A stretch of 64,000 bases of DNA from Sthenelais limicola (GCA_942159475.1 OW804102.1:21518684-21582683), one strand, 5' to 3'. Numbered from the stretch's first letter, positions 8,900 to 19,999 are shown. Translations and numbers: made by a program. Notes: generated by a model not told the origin, from the letters alone.

Positions 8900-11800
8900 A
8901 TGCAGCAAACCGATATTCAAAACTTCGGCGCCTCCACCAAGCTAGTGTCTCTTAATATAAATGGTTTAAATAATGCCACCAAAAGAAAAGCCATATTTTT
9001 ACAGTTTAATCAGTTACAGGACACCATAGTGGCTCTACAGGAAACCCACTCAGTGAAGGCAAAAGAAAAAATATGGCAATCCCAATGGGGAGGGCAACTC
9101 CTTTTTGCTCATGGCACCTCTGCATCGAGAGGAATCATGTTTCTTGTTCCAAAAAGCCTGAAAAAGTGTATTGATTCTTATGAAGCTGACCCAAATGGTA
9201 GATGGCTGCATCTTACATTAAATATAAATAACACGGTCTTTTGTATTCTAAGTGTGTACGCCCCAAACAGTGACAAACCAAAGGAACAGACGGCCTTCCT
9301 AAATGAGATGAAAAACATCTTAGGTCTAATCAAATATGACAGATTAATTGTTCTAGGTGATCTAAATGCAGACATCACGTACAAACCGTCCAGCATTGCA
9401 AGCATAAAATTGCTCGATTTTATCAATGAACTAGACTTAGATGATATTGTCAGCGCAAGAAGTCAAGGCCTCCCGAACATTACCTGGTCAAGACTACAAC
9501 AAAACTCCAGACTCGACTATATTTTTGTATCTAATAACATGTCTAACAGAGTTCACAAATGCGAAATTGTTTCTAGCATTCACTCTGATCATAATGAAGT
9601 TAGAATAGATATGTATATGGGCGTGGCCGCCAGAGGTAGGGGGTACTGGAAGTTTAACACCAAGCTCTTACTTGACGATACCTTTGTGAATGGTGTAGAA
9701 AGAGAATATGAACGCACTAATAATGAAGCGCTCGGTTCTAAAGTTAAATGGGAATTCTTTAAGCTTAGAGTCAGGGAACTCGCAATCTCCAGATGTTGTG
9801 AGATAGCCAAATGCAGAAAACTTAAGAATGCTATGTTAAAAGAAAAACTTGATGTATTAGATAAAAAAAGAAGGTTAACTCTCGAAGAAGCGAATGAACG
9901 AAAAGCTATTTCTCAAGAATTAAGGGAGATGGAAATGGTGAGGGCAGAAGGAGCATTAATAAGATCTAAAGCCAAATGGGCCACGGAGGGAGAGAAACCC
10001 TCCAAATACTTTTGTGCATTGGAAAAGTTTAAAGCTGGCAAGAAGGTGATTTCAATTCTTAATGTAAATGGTTCTATCACTTCTAAACAAAGCGAAATAT
10101 TGGACGAAGGTAAAAATTACTACACTTCTCTCTACAAAAAAGTGCCTGTTTGTGACATAGCTGGTGAAGAATTTTGTAACCCTGTTCACGCCGTCCAACT
10201 TGGTGATGAAGACAACAAAATATTATGTAGAGAAATAACTCATGACGAAGTCGAAAAAGTGTTAAAGACCTTCAAGAAAAACAAATCGCCTGGGTGCGAC
10301 GGTTATACTGTTGAATTTTACTTGTACTTTTGGCACTTGATCAAACCCCTTTTTATGTGTATGTTAGAAGCTTGTCTAATCGACGGTGAAATGACCGATA
10401 ATCAGAAAAGGGGCATCATAAGCGTCATTCCGAAAAAGGATAATGATCTACTTCTGATAAAAAATTGGCGTCCAATTACCCTTCTTAATCTAGATTATAA
10501 ACTCATCTCGAAAACATTATCAAATAGACTGGCATCCTCCCTCCCTAACATTATAAATGAGGACCAGCTCGGTTTTGTTAAAGAACGATTTATTGGCACA
10601 GCGATCAGAAAGATCGATGATATTCATTCTCTCCTTGAATATAAGAAAGAGACTGGGATTATAGCGTCTGTGGATTTCTCCAAGGCGTTTGACTCCGTAG
10701 ATTGGTCATTTATCAGAAAAGCGCTAGAGTCGCACAATGTTCATAATACCTTTATTGAGTGGATCGAGACTCTCCTCCAGGACTCAAAAGCGACCTTTAC
10801 TAATAACGGTTTCTCCTCGCAATGGTTTCCAGTTGAGAAAGGTGTCAAACAAGGGGACCCAATATCAACATCCCTGTTTTTAATTGCAGTAGAGAAGCTC
10901 GCCGAGCAGTTAAGAATTGATGAAAACATACAAGGTATTAGGCTCCAAGAAAACAATGCGAAAATTGTACAATTCGCAGACGACCTTACATTGACTGTTA
11001 GAAATGAATTCTCCTTACTAACCGCGGTAAGAAAAATGGACAGATTCGCAGAAGCATCTGGCTTACATATTAACCCCGGGAAATCCAAAGGTTTTTTAAT
11101 AGGCGGAATTACAATCTCAAATAGAGACCTATTACAGTTTGATTGGACAAATAAGATGAAAGTCTTAGGCGTCACTTTGCTTAACCCTAGGAACGAAAAA
11201 GAAATGTACAAGATAAATAGTGAAAGTCTCTTGGCAAAGGTAAAGAGTACAATTAATGAGTGGAGAAATAGATATTTAACCGTTAAGGGTAGAATACTGA
11301 TTTGTAATGTGTTCTTACTTCCTGTTTTTCAACACGCCCTATCTTGTATACACATGGGTGAGGATTTACTCAAAGCGATTAATGATGTTATTCTGAATTT
11401 TGTATATGGAAAAAAACACCACAGTATTAGTGCAAACTTCATGGCACAAAAACCAGAAAATGGTGGGTTAGGTTTAAGGTTAATACATGAGATTTACGAC
11501 ACAAATAGAATCATGTGGACGCAAAGGATTCTTCATAAAAGACACAGTTCTTGGTTCAAAGCGCTAGAAGCCTTTCACGAAAGAGATATTGAAAATGTGT
11601 TTTTATGTAGGTATATGCCTAAACAGTTCTTAAATGAGTTTTACAAAGATATATTCAAGGTATGGAATAAATTCTATTTCAGCAACAAACCGGAGAATGT
11701 GAATCAAATTCTCAGAGAAAGAATCTGGGCAAACAGATTTATCAAAGAAAAAGGCCAGATGTTTTACTGGCAGGAATGGATAGATCATGGTATTACTGCA

Positions 11801-12703
11801 GTCGGAGACCTCTTCAATGAGAAGAGGAACTTTATGTCCTTGCAGGAGATAGCAAAAAACTATCAGTTCCACCCATCGTTTTATTCCAGAAAATCCTTAA
11901 GAAATGCCATTCCTGGTGAATGGACTAGATTGATTAAGCTAAATGAACCTGTTCCCGCAGATGATTCGGTTGATATAAAAATTGGTAATACCAATGTCAA
12001 CTTGGTAGGGTTGACCGCCAAAAAAGTGTATGACCAAATGATTAGTAATAAGAAAACGAAAGACGAAAAGCTTGACAAATGGAAGGGCTTATTGGGACTA
12101 ACCCAAAGACAATTCAATGAAATTGATTGGAAAGTCATATTCAAACGTCCGTACTTGTCTTCAACAGAGTCAAGGCTTCACGTTTTCCAATATAAACTTT
12201 TACATGGCACTACTGCATGCAATGGTTATTTAGCGCAAATTCGGGTAAAAACACATCCTAAGTGTGACTTCTGTCCTGGTGAAGACAATATTGTTCACTT
12301 TCTCGTAGAGTGTCCCAGAACCAAATCGCTATGGTCCGAGATACTTGATTGGATATATAACTCAGGTTATTTAAATGACGGTAAAAATGGTGACATTCTG
12401 TTTAAAAGAAAAAATGGAAGAATCTCTGTCAGGCCAATAGATATAATCTTTGGCATTGAGCAACCTAATGTATCGTCCAAAATTGTCAACTGGTTAATTC
12501 TCCAAACCAAGTCTTTTATTTACAGACAGAAGTTATTCGACAATGGTAGAATTGATATGTTAACCACCTTGTATGAGTTAAAGATGAGATGCAGAGTGGT
12601 GTTATACTCTTTCAGGATTCAAATGGTCGGTGATAGAGAAAAATCTCTATGGAAGAGAGTACAGGGGGACATTGAAGAGCTAATCTCAATACACAAAGGT
12701 TGA
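8900..12703 (+). CDS. LINE ORF2 protein: APE endonuclease and reverse transcriptase
   Basis: The 1267-residue protein starts at ATG 8900; the frame is open upstream to the ORF1 stop. Endonuclease (about 14-240) signs are VSLNINGL, the catalytic Glu in QETH, VLGDLNADI, DYIFV and SIHSDHNEVR. Reverse transcriptase (about 450-760) signs are SPGCDGYTVEFY, NWRPITLLNLDYKLISK, SVDFSKAFDSVDW, GVKQGDPISTSLF and the catalytic FADD box (about 692-695, Phe in place of the common Tyr). A C-terminal CCHC finger lies at C1122, C1125, H1133 and C1138 (CDFCPGEDNIVHFLVEC), as in zf-RVT. All catalytic residues appear intact. Known role: nicking genomic DNA and reverse transcribing the LINE RNA at the nick. It lies 48 bases after ORF1 in the same frame. 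Confidence 0.96.
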   Translation: MQQTDIQNFGASTKLVSLNINGLNNATKRKAIFLQFNQLQDTIVALQETHSVKAKEKIWQSQWGGQLLFAHGTSASRGIMFLVPKSLKKCIDSYEADPNGRWLHLTLNINNTVFCILSVYAPNSDKPKEQTAFLNEMKNILGLIKYDRLIVLGDLNADITYKPSSIASIKLLDFINELDLDDIVSARSQGLPNITWSRLQQNSRLDYIFVSNNMSNRVHKCEIVSSIHSDHNEVRIDMYMGVAARGRGYWKFNTKLLLDDTFVNGVEREYERTNNEALGSKVKWEFFKLRVRELAISRCCEIAKCRKLKNAMLKEKLDVLDKKRRLTLEEANERKAISQELREMEMVRAEGALIRSKAKWATEGEKPSKYFCALEKFKAGKKVISILNVNGSITSKQSEILDEGKNYYTSLYKKVPVCDIAGEEFCNPVHAVQLGDEDNKILCREITHDEVEKVLKTFKKNKSPGCDGYTVEFYLYFWHLIKPLFMCMLEACLIDGEMTDNQKRGIISVIPKKDNDLLLIKNWRPITLLNLDYKLISKTLSNRLASSLPNIINEDQLGFVKERFIGTAIRKIDDIHSLLEYKKETGIIASVDFSKAFDSVDWSFIRKALESHNVHNTFIEWIETLLQDSKATFTNNGFSSQWFPVEKGVKQGDPISTSLFLIAVEKLAEQLRIDENIQGIRLQENNAKIVQFADDLTLTVRNEFSLLTAVRKMDRFAEASGLHINPGKSKGFLIGGITISNRDLLQFDWTNKMKVLGVTLLNPRNEKEMYKINSESLLAKVKSTINEWRNRYLTVKGRILICNVFLLPVFQHALSCIHMGEDLLKAINDVILNFVYGKKHHSISANFMAQKPENGGLGLRLIHEIYDTNRIMWTQRILHKRHSSWFKALEAFHERDIENVFLCRYMPKQFLNEFYKDIFKVWNKFYFSNKPENVNQILRERIWANRFIKEKGQMFYWQEWIDHGITAVGDLFNEKRNFMSLQEIAKNYQFHPSFYSRKSLRNAIPGEWTRLIKLNEPVPADDSVDIKIGNTNVNLVGLTAKKVYDQMISNKKTKDEKLDKWKGLLGLTQRQFNEIDWKVIFKRPYLSSTESRLHVFQYKLLHGTTACNGYLAQIRVKTHPKCDFCPGEDNIVHFLVECPRTKSLWSEILDWIYNSGYLNDGKNGDILFKRKNGRISVRPIDIIFGIEQPNVSSKIVNWLILQTKSFIYRQKLFDNGRIDMLTTLYELKMRCRVVLYSFRIQMVGDREKSLWKRVQGDIEELISIHKG

Positions 12704-13072
12704 ACCTTCCTGCTCACTCGCATTGTGACTCCTCTCGCTAAAGAGAGACTGATGTTGTATTCCCTGTTTATTCCACTGTCTGATTTATTCTCCTTACCGC
12801 ATGTCTACACCCCCGAAGAATTATGTCCCCTTTTTTGTTTCTATTGCATAAACTACTCATTCGCATAACCATGTCTTAGCATTGTAACAGCCCAGATGGC
12901 AGGCAATTGAATAAAGTCTGTCGCAAAAACAAAAAAAATGTATCAATCAATTGTACCGCAAACTGTACTATTTTCTATTATCATTGTTAATCAAGGAGTC
13001 TGCAGCAGCAGAGTTGAATTGTGTTACCTGTTCTCGACTGTATCTTGAATATATGTTTGGAGAAGCTGGATA

Positions 13073-13078
13073 AATAAA
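13073..13078 (+). terminator. LINE polyadenylation signal AATAAA
   Basis: AATAAA lies 7 bases before the terminal A run. A second AATAAA is at 12910-12915, upstream of a shorter A-rich stretch. Confidence 0.75.
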
Positions 13079-13081
13079 CTC

Positions 13082-13084
<3 letters not shown>

Positions 13085-13113
<29 letters not shown>
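13085..13113 (+). repeat. LINE poly(A) tail
   Basis: A pure A run reaches 13115; its last two bases overlap the target-site duplication. Confidence 0.95.
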
Positions 13114-13117
<4 letters not shown>

Positions 13118-13128
13118 ACCGCCTGATC
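13114..13128 (+). repeat. Target-site duplication, 3' copy
   Basis: An exact copy of 6195-6209. Confidence 0.9.
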
Positions 13129-13419
13129 TAGTACAATATATTTCACCTCAAATTTTCTATGGAGAAGTTGTCTTATGAGTCCTACTAAGTTTTATGTCTG
13201 TATGCGCGCAATTCATTGGGTATAAATAAAATGAACGGATTCATGTTATAGAGCCCGATATCATACCACTAGTTATAAGGCATAACTTGACAGGAAAGAT
13301 CAATTGACAAAAACCTATTTATCAATTGACAAAAACCCTTTTAAAATGTCATCAGAATGAATGCTAAAATATCATCAGAACGGAAATTCGGCTTCTTTTC
13401 AAATTTTACCTTACAGTTA

Positions 13420-14095
13420 CATGTATTATTTATTAACATCATTAAGTTTATTTTCATTGGTTACCTTATCAATATGTATTATACATAATTGCAATATTCA
13501 ATAGACATAATTATATACTTCTGACATTGGGAACTACTGTTTATTTACAATATCTATTGCATATATTCCTTCATTATAATTATAGTCTAATCATAATAAA
13601 ATCATACTCTTTGCATGTATCCTCCAAGAAAAAGAATCGGTATCGTCATGTAAAGACAGTACGGACCCCACCCTTGCCACCCTACATTGAACTGCCAACA
13701 TAAAAACCAAATCTATCAAATATACAAGAGGTGCGGGTTTTTTTCATTGACTAACACTATTAACACATCAACCATATTCAAATCGATCTGGTTCAATCTA
13801 AACTCAGAGAAAAAATAAAATGACTTACTTGGGTTCGAATAGATGACTATATTATGACAATCTTTCTCTGTGGTGTCGTCGCTGATAGTGAAAGTCTCCC
13901 CAGTTCTGCTCCAGATCACACTGTCCTAGACGTACATGCGTTGTATAGAATACATGTATATTGGGTAAGTTGCCAGGAACTGTAGTATTCATCTCCACCA
14001 ATCCTCGAATTTAAGACAGAATTGAGGTTCAACATAGAGTTCGACATAGACGAACATAATCTTTGGGATCAATGCAATAGAAAACGTATACAAGG
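13420..14095. repeat. Segmental duplication, upstream block copy 1
   Basis: This block matches 33790-34625 in the same orientation. Shared landmarks are CTAATCATAATAAAA, ATCATGTAAAGACAGTACGG-type sequence (one mismatch), CCCCACCCTTG and a GGAGCAGAACTGG-bearing stretch on the minus strand. Each copy ends in a MITE family 1 element, so that MITE predates the duplication. Confidence 0.8.
13829..13925 (-). CDS. Possible orphan coding exon in duplicated block
   Basis: On the minus strand GTCTAG|GACAGTGTG opens a 97-base open stretch ending at CCCAA|GTAAGTC. It encodes about 32 residues (DSVIWSRTGETFTISDDTTE...CHNIVIYSN). The homologous copy at 34356-34452 has lost the AG acceptor and gained short internal duplications. 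No family was recognised. It could be a real exon of an undetected gene or a chance frame inside a repeat. Confidence 0.3.
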
Positions 14096-14857
14096 TAACT
14101 AATATGTTAGTTGATGGAGCGTGAATATTATTAAGTGACGGAAACCAACGGGTTAGTTAACTGTTTTATTATATGTGAAGTATATAAGGTATACACATAT
14201 TTTATTTTAAAATATTTTTTATTGGCCTTGTACATTTAAAACCTTTGTCAATCTTGGTAATATATGTGGGTGTACTTCTGACTTCTTCTTCCTTGCTTGG
14301 CAGTCATCGTTCCAGTTTCGTTCAGACGACATTCATTTCTTTTCCTTTCCAGTTTTTCAATGAATGGAGGCTTCGGTCTCGAGACCTGCAAACCCCTCTT
14401 GTGTGTTATGTTCGAGAAAGACAGCCTATGCTTTTAATGATATAAATAGAAAAATATGTTTTGGGCCATAAAGTTGAATTTGGGCCGTAAACATAGAAGA
14501 CCAACAGATTGGTTGCCATGACTACTCACTAGTGAAATACGCACTGCATGTTCATAACTCACTCTAGATCTATGTATTTACTTATTTTCTTTCCTCCAAA
14601 GCACCACTGTTGATATGCATTGCAATTCTTTTCTTCATACTTTCCATCATGTTACATGTTGTCTGTTTTTACATCATAATGTCGGCACTTAAAGCTCTTT
14701 TTTGCTTTTGCCTCTGTTTCTACAGTCATTCCCCATCGAAGTGCACGGTGCATTTTCCACCGGAGAGCGATTTTAGAAATACGATAATAATAATAAATGG
14801 GTGATAATTAATATATATAAAGAGGTTACACAATCTTACGTAATGTCTCATAACAAG
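14096..14857. other. Intergenic stretch, nothing identified
   Basis: Only short ORFs without domain signals are present, and no clear repeat was recognised. Confidence 0.35.
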
Positions 14858-15133
14858 GTGGATTCTCCACCGGGGAGGATATACCCTGTCACAGCAAGTG
14901 GCAATACAATACTTATCAAATTAAAGGGAAATATTCCCAATTTTTAAATAGAAACACCCCGGTTTCCGAAGAACAGTGTTCCATTAACATAACTATTGGT
15001 GGGGAAAATATTAATATGCTCGATTGCCCAATTGAAACCATTATAACGCTCTGATATCAAGGAAAATATCAACTATGAAAAATTCAATACATGGCAAATC
15101 CTTTTACAAGTGAGGGACGAAGACCTCGACCAG
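14858..15133 (+). pseudogene. Possible decayed exon with frame breaks
   Basis: A protein-like stretch (VDSPPGRIYPVTASGNTILI, then QCSINITIGGENINMLDCP, then YEKFNTWQILLQVRDEDLDQ) runs from an AG acceptor to a CAG|GTAAGG donor. The first and last parts share a frame and the middle part is in another, so the exon has stops unless two compensating indels occurred. The composition suggests an extracellular domain; no family was recognised. It may be a broken gene or a coincidence. Confidence 0.3.
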
Positions 15134-15329
15134 GTAAGGTGGAAAAATGTATTTCTAGATCTATTTAGGGTTACAGATGAGACTAGATTAAAAGCCCTGT
15201 AGTGCAGGCTCCTTCATATAGGATTATAACTAGTAACGTTTACTTGTATAATACGAACATTAAGAAACCGCCTATGTGCCTTGTAACGGTATTGACGATA
15301 TAATGTCATTTCTTTATGTATTGTCCCAG

Positions 15330-15454
15330 TAAAAGATCCTTCTGGACCCATAGAGTTTATCATAGAAAAAAAGAGGAGTGTTATTCAAATCAAGAAACAA
15401 GAACTCACTTCAAGGCAAATATTTATTCACCGATTTGGTGCTTGTGGAAAATAA
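15330..15454 (+). pseudogene. Possible terminal exon of the decayed gene
   Basis: After a TTGTCCCAG acceptor, a frame encodes KDPSGPIEFIIEKKRSVIQI and ends at TAA 15452-15454. An A-rich (AAAAT)n tract with AATAAA-type signals follows. The phase does not match the donor at 15133, which argues for decay or no relation. Confidence 0.25.
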
Positions 15455-15916
15455 AAAAATAAAATAAAATAACATAAAATAAAATCTTTAATTGTATGCC
15501 CATCATTTCTTACATCTCCTATAGATAACTAACTCCTTTAGGGTCTCATTAACTTGTGTATAATATACTCTCTCAACGTTGTATTGTTTATTCTTATTTT
15601 CTGATCAATTATATGGTCTAGATTTGTAATTAACATAATATTTTATCGTATTTGCATTGCTTTGCGAGCCTCTCTGCTGCTTTAGTTCCATGTGTATACA
15701 TGTATTATATGTTCCAGGGTTCAATACCCGTGATTATAGATTGGCAGGAATTTATTTTCTCCACCTAACCTCATAACTACCTCCATCAAGGTCTAATGTC
15801 CACCTTCCGTACACCCATTACATAATATTACATCAAATTACGCCATTTGTCATATTTAATACATTCCAAATTAAACCCCGTTGATTAGACATCTTTATTT
15901 CTATGTATTTCCATAG

Positions 15917-16047
15917 GCAGAAGACCTCGCGTGGTTATTAAAGCTGAAAGCGACTCCAACTGCACTCACCTCGGCGCCTGTAATACTTTCACCGCGCGCG
16001 AATCTAGGTCACCCAGATCCTTCTGCTTTAAAGAATTACACCTATAA
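15917..16047 (+). pseudogene. Possible further exon fragment
   Basis: After the acceptor CCATAG, an open frame RRPRVVIKAESDSNCTHLGA continues to TAA at 16045-16047. Its GC content is higher than in the flanks. Function and linkage are unknown. Confidence 0.2.
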
Positions 16048-16170
16048 CACGCCCCTTTGTTCTTAAACCATAAAAGCAACTGCAACAGTCTCGCAATGTA
16101 ACGATATATAACTCTCCTGCCGTTTATCTATTATTGTTTAATCTATTATCTACATTCTACAAGAAGCCTG

Positions 16171-16284
16171 TTAAGGATCTAGTCCACTAAGCCGATTCTC
16201 ATGCGATTCTCACAGAATTTAGTTTAAAAGAGTCCTCTGCGGCGCAATATCTCATGAGAATCGGTTTAGTAGACTAGGCCCTTA
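16171..16284. mobile_element. MITE family 3, short hairpin element
   Basis: The left arm TCTAGTCCACTAAGCCGATT pairs with the right arm AATCGGTTTAGTAGACTAGG-type sequence around a short centre. A better-preserved copy is at 33422-33522. A TTAA-like sequence at the ends suggests TTAA targeting, but this is uncertain. Confidence 0.75.
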
Positions 16285-16802
16285 GTTTTAATAACTCTTC
16301 GGCGGAGGTTTCTTTTAATTCGTTAATCATAGATCTCCCGACCGTGGCTTTAAACTTACTTTTTCTCAGTGCAGCTTTATTGTATTCAACGCCTCTAAGC
16401 CCCACAATGAATTAAAAAAAGATTTTTTTCTTATATTAATTCAGAATTATTATTTTACTGGTGTTTTCTCCCTTTTCTGGTTATTGTAAGTGATAAGAAT
16501 GATAAAAACAACAAAAATCTCAGATCTACAATTAAGCGTCCACTTCCCCTCCTCTACTATTCACAGATTTAGTTCTGCATCCAGCCTTAATTAACATGGA
16601 TTGATAACCTTCATTATGGTGCCCTGTCAGGTGTATAATGCATTTTACACCAAAGAGGGAACCAGCAGCCCTTCAATATAGGTCATTAATTCCTTTAAGT
16701 AATTGGAATATATTTTACATGCCATGAACATATAATCGTCTGCGGCTTAATCTTAAATTTATAATCATGGCACAATGAATACATGATTGGTAACTTTCAT
16801 TA

Positions 16803-17118
16803 AAACTGCATTCTCAGCTATTATGGCAAAAGGAATCTTACTATATGTACTATAACTATGACTCGTAGGGCTGTATTATGCTGTATACATATGTTTAAAC
16901 AAGAATTTCAAATTGAATCGGCCGACTGAGAATAGCCAACGATAGGCAATATTAAGCTGCTCAGAAATATAAATGTGCATGTTCATGAAACCTTGCAGCA
17001 AAAATACCTGAACGAAATCCTACAAAACTTCAAATGACGTTTAAATGGGTTGGAAAAGAACAACAAAATATGAACTGTTTAGTTTTTGACCAATGCTAAC
17101 TGAGAATGCAGCTTTAAT
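16803..17118. mobile_element. MITE family 2, complete copy
   Basis: The ends are inverted (AAAACTGCATTCTCAG and CTGAGAATGCAGCTTT). The inside carries GGAAAAGAAC and TAGTTTTTGACCAATGCTAAC blocks seen in about eight other copies in this window: near 18225-18442, 20085-20267, 22690-23015, 24370-24485, 33127-33340, 40497-40715, 41490-41575 and 60971-61334. No coding capacity. Confidence 0.85.
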
Positions 17119-19841
17119 ATTATTTTCTACAATTAATAAATTCAATCCCCAAAGCACAAATCATATATCACTCAAATTATTAATTTATTAACCAGTCGAT
17201 TTTATATTGATTAACATTGAGGTAACTTTTGCACTTCATTATTTTGCTATTTATTGAGGGTTGGCAAAGAATACTGATTTTTGTTTGTTTGGCCTCTTGT
17301 GTATTTTACACTATCCATAAATTCAGGGTTATTGAAATAATTATATTGGTGCTGCTCGTACAAAATGATTGCAGTTTGATCCATCGGCTTCACTGTTGTC
17401 AAGTTCTGAAATTACAGTTAAAAGAAGAATTACAGTTAGATTCGTTGGACAGGAATTGAAAATGCAACATGGGAATGAAATAGGCAGAAATTATTTTCTG
17501 CCTATCCTATCGCAATTTAATGCAAATGCCAAATTTAGATTAAATTTGTTGTATCAGGATTGACTGAGAATAACATCTGAAAATGATGTAACGATTATTA
17601 CTGAATAAACATATTAAAAAGACTAAATCATGTAGTATATTGTATTCATATGTTCCCAAATTAAATAGTTACAGAATAATTGCCTGCTGGCTTGATTTCT
17701 TAAAGATATTCATTTCAATATGCAAATGTATAATTAGCTGTGATTAGTCCTGTGAAAGATTCTCCATCAGACAAAGAATCGTTGACATTTTATTGTCATA
17801 TGAGATTATTATTTTAGATACAAAATTAGCATGGTTGAAATACATCTACAGACACTCTTGTCTCTCCCAGGCAGTGTCTTAAAGTGTGACAGAAATTTTC
17901 GTTATATTACATTAATTAACTTGGTTAGATTAAGAAAGAAATCTGTTGGATAAGCAAAGCCTGAAGGGCTCTAATGGAATAGAACATACTACCACTCCCT
18001 TGTTCTCATTTTCCAATTGGCCTGGAAATATTAAAATAAACCTGATATGTACTGCCTTTGTAACATGTTGATGATATCATTAGTGGCAGTCTCAGAAATG
18101 TCCAGTCCACAGCATTAGGGCCATTAGGTTGGCCACAGCTGCATATATTTTGTTCAGTTATTGTTTGTTTACAGGTCAGGTTGTTTAACAAATGATTTAA
18201 TGAAATACCATCTATTTTTTTAATTGGTGCTCCTTCCTTGCATTCTCCGATATTATGGCAAAAGTAATCGTTCAGAATTTACTTAGAAGGTGAAGTTGAA
18301 TTGGATGAGAGAACTCAAGAAATACTACATGAAGGCACAACAGAAAAGGATTTTGGCAGGGTCTTCTAAATAAACACGTGGACATTTAAGTAGAAACAAT
18401 TTTTTTTGACTAACATTAACTGAAAATGCAGCTTTTGATTACTTATTTCAGGGAGAGAAACATCAAATAAAATCCATTGCCCTATAAAATGGTCAAATGG
18501 CCCTATAAGATGGTTAAAGGGTCTATAAAATGGTTAAATGGCCCTTATATATCATAGATATATATCATATATCTAATCTATATATACCCCTTAAAAAGGA
18601 AGGAATAGGTTCCTGAATTAATGGGTGATGTGAAACCTTTCCACCTCACAAGTGAGCTTCTCCTCTCAGGCAAAAGGAAGTAAAACAAGTATCAGTGACA
18701 GTTATTTCTATTTCTCAAGGAAACAATGGTAGGTTCCACTTCACCCCCACTTCAATCTTAGTTATGCAGAGAATTGAAATATGGTCAGTTCCACAGTGAA
18801 CTGCCTCTCCTGTCACTCTCTGCTACAGAGCTCTGCTGCCCCCTGTGTCAGAGGTAGAGGTTAGACAATTTAGGTTTCTTTCTCTGCTCTCCCCGGTGGA
18901 CAATATGCCACAGCACAAGTGAAGTGGTGCCTGATGCGGCAAGCGGTCTTAGAAAGCAGCCTTTGAGATGAGATGTTTATCATTTTGCATTTACCTGTTA
19001 CACATTTGAAAGCTATATATATATGGCAGGCTTTCACACTGCCACAAAAAGCACAGCTGCTATTTGCATTCCCTATACCAAATTCCATATATTAGAATGT
19101 TTCCATAGCAACAAATTACAATGACCAAGTAAACAAAATTCCAGATTGGACCTATAGGCAAAAATGATCAGCACATTGAAAAGTACCTTTATGCCAAATT
19201 TCATGCTTTTATGAAAAAATGCACAATTGGTCCTATATTTTGAGCTAATCAACTGCGCTATAAAATATTGCTACTAGTTAAGATAAGAATGACCAAGGGA
19301 TGGAGTGGGAAGCAATATAACCGCGCTACCGGAGCCAAGCGACACTATGGCTTTCCCGGGTAGTCCCGCGTTTTTTTATTTATTTCACCTTTACTTTTCA
19401 ACATGTATCCGGAAATGACAGAAATATTGGTAGAATTAATTTCGTTTTGGTTGACGTTGAAGTCTTTGTTTATATCATGACGCTCGTTATGACTTCCGTC
19501 ATGACGCATTTGTATTTCTATGCACCGTTTTTTCAGACCAGCGAGGGTCAGGACTATATTTTAGAACGCAAAATTATTTAATTCTGTACTATCATGTACA
19601 TTTATTTCGCTTACTGTTTTGCAGTAAATTACTCTACTAAACGTATTCAATTATTTTTCTTTTAATTCTGCAACTCATTTGTGCGTTAATACTATTATCG
19701 TTAGAGAACTATATTCATTCCATATTAGCCTGAGGCCCGATATGACCGTCATATCGGCCGCAGGGACTGAGTTGCGCTTTCAGTGTTAACTCAATGGGCC
19801 ATGTGTATTAACCACATTCAAAGGTGAAATAAAAGGAAGAC
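17119..19841. other. Intergenic, repeats only
   Basis: The stretch contains a degenerate MITE family 2 copy (about 18225-18442), a 24-bp minisatellite (18482-18547) and a palindrome near 19736-19765 (CGATATGACCGTCATATCGG). No gene was seen. Confidence 0.45.
18482..18547 (+). repeat. Minisatellite, about 24-bp unit, three copies
   Basis: The degenerate unit CTATAAAATGGTTAAATGGC is repeated, followed by a palindromic ATATATC-rich run. Confidence 0.7.
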
Positions 19842-19999
19842 CTACCCGCCTCTACAAGGGCATTCTCCAGGACATTCCGGCGTAACATTTTCACCATAAC
19901 AAGTATCTACAATCAGGCTGCATGCGTTTCCATAGGTTTGCCCATTTGATCCACAAACAGGTTCATAGACTGCAGTACAGGCAAGTGTGCATGGGTCAA
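19842..19999 (-). CDS. Kazal exon 7 (last), with stop
   Basis: This module reads [20 protein letters not shown]...[10 protein letters not shown] followed by TAG. The acceptor TTTCAG lies at its upper end. Confidence 0.85.

Larger units (their letters stand above)
6210..13113 (+). mobile_element. Full-length L1/Tx1-group LINE with NADAR-bearing ORF1
   Basis: This 6.9-kb non-LTR retrotransposon has a 1.0-kb 5' UTR (6210-7231), ORF1 (7232-8851), ORF2 (8900-12703), a 0.4-kb 3' UTR with AATAAA at 13073-13078, and an uninterrupted A run at 13085-13115. A perfect 15-bp target-site duplication flanks it. Both ORFs are open over their whole length and the tail is pure, which indicates a recent and possibly still active copy. 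An APE-type endonuclease at the start of ORF2, an RRM-like ORF1 and a C-terminal CCHC finger place it in the L1/Tx1 group; exact clade assignment needs a phylogeny. The element sits between two blocks of a segmental duplication and is absent from the other copy. Confidence 0.95.

Noticed and set aside
10741..11211. Minus-strand 156-codon ORF within ORF2
   Set aside because: Antisense of the conserved reverse transcriptase; its openness follows from codon bias of the sense strand.
15690..15740. tRNA-like GGTTCAATACCC box
   Set aside because: No matching acceptor stem, D-arm or anticodon arm could be built around it.
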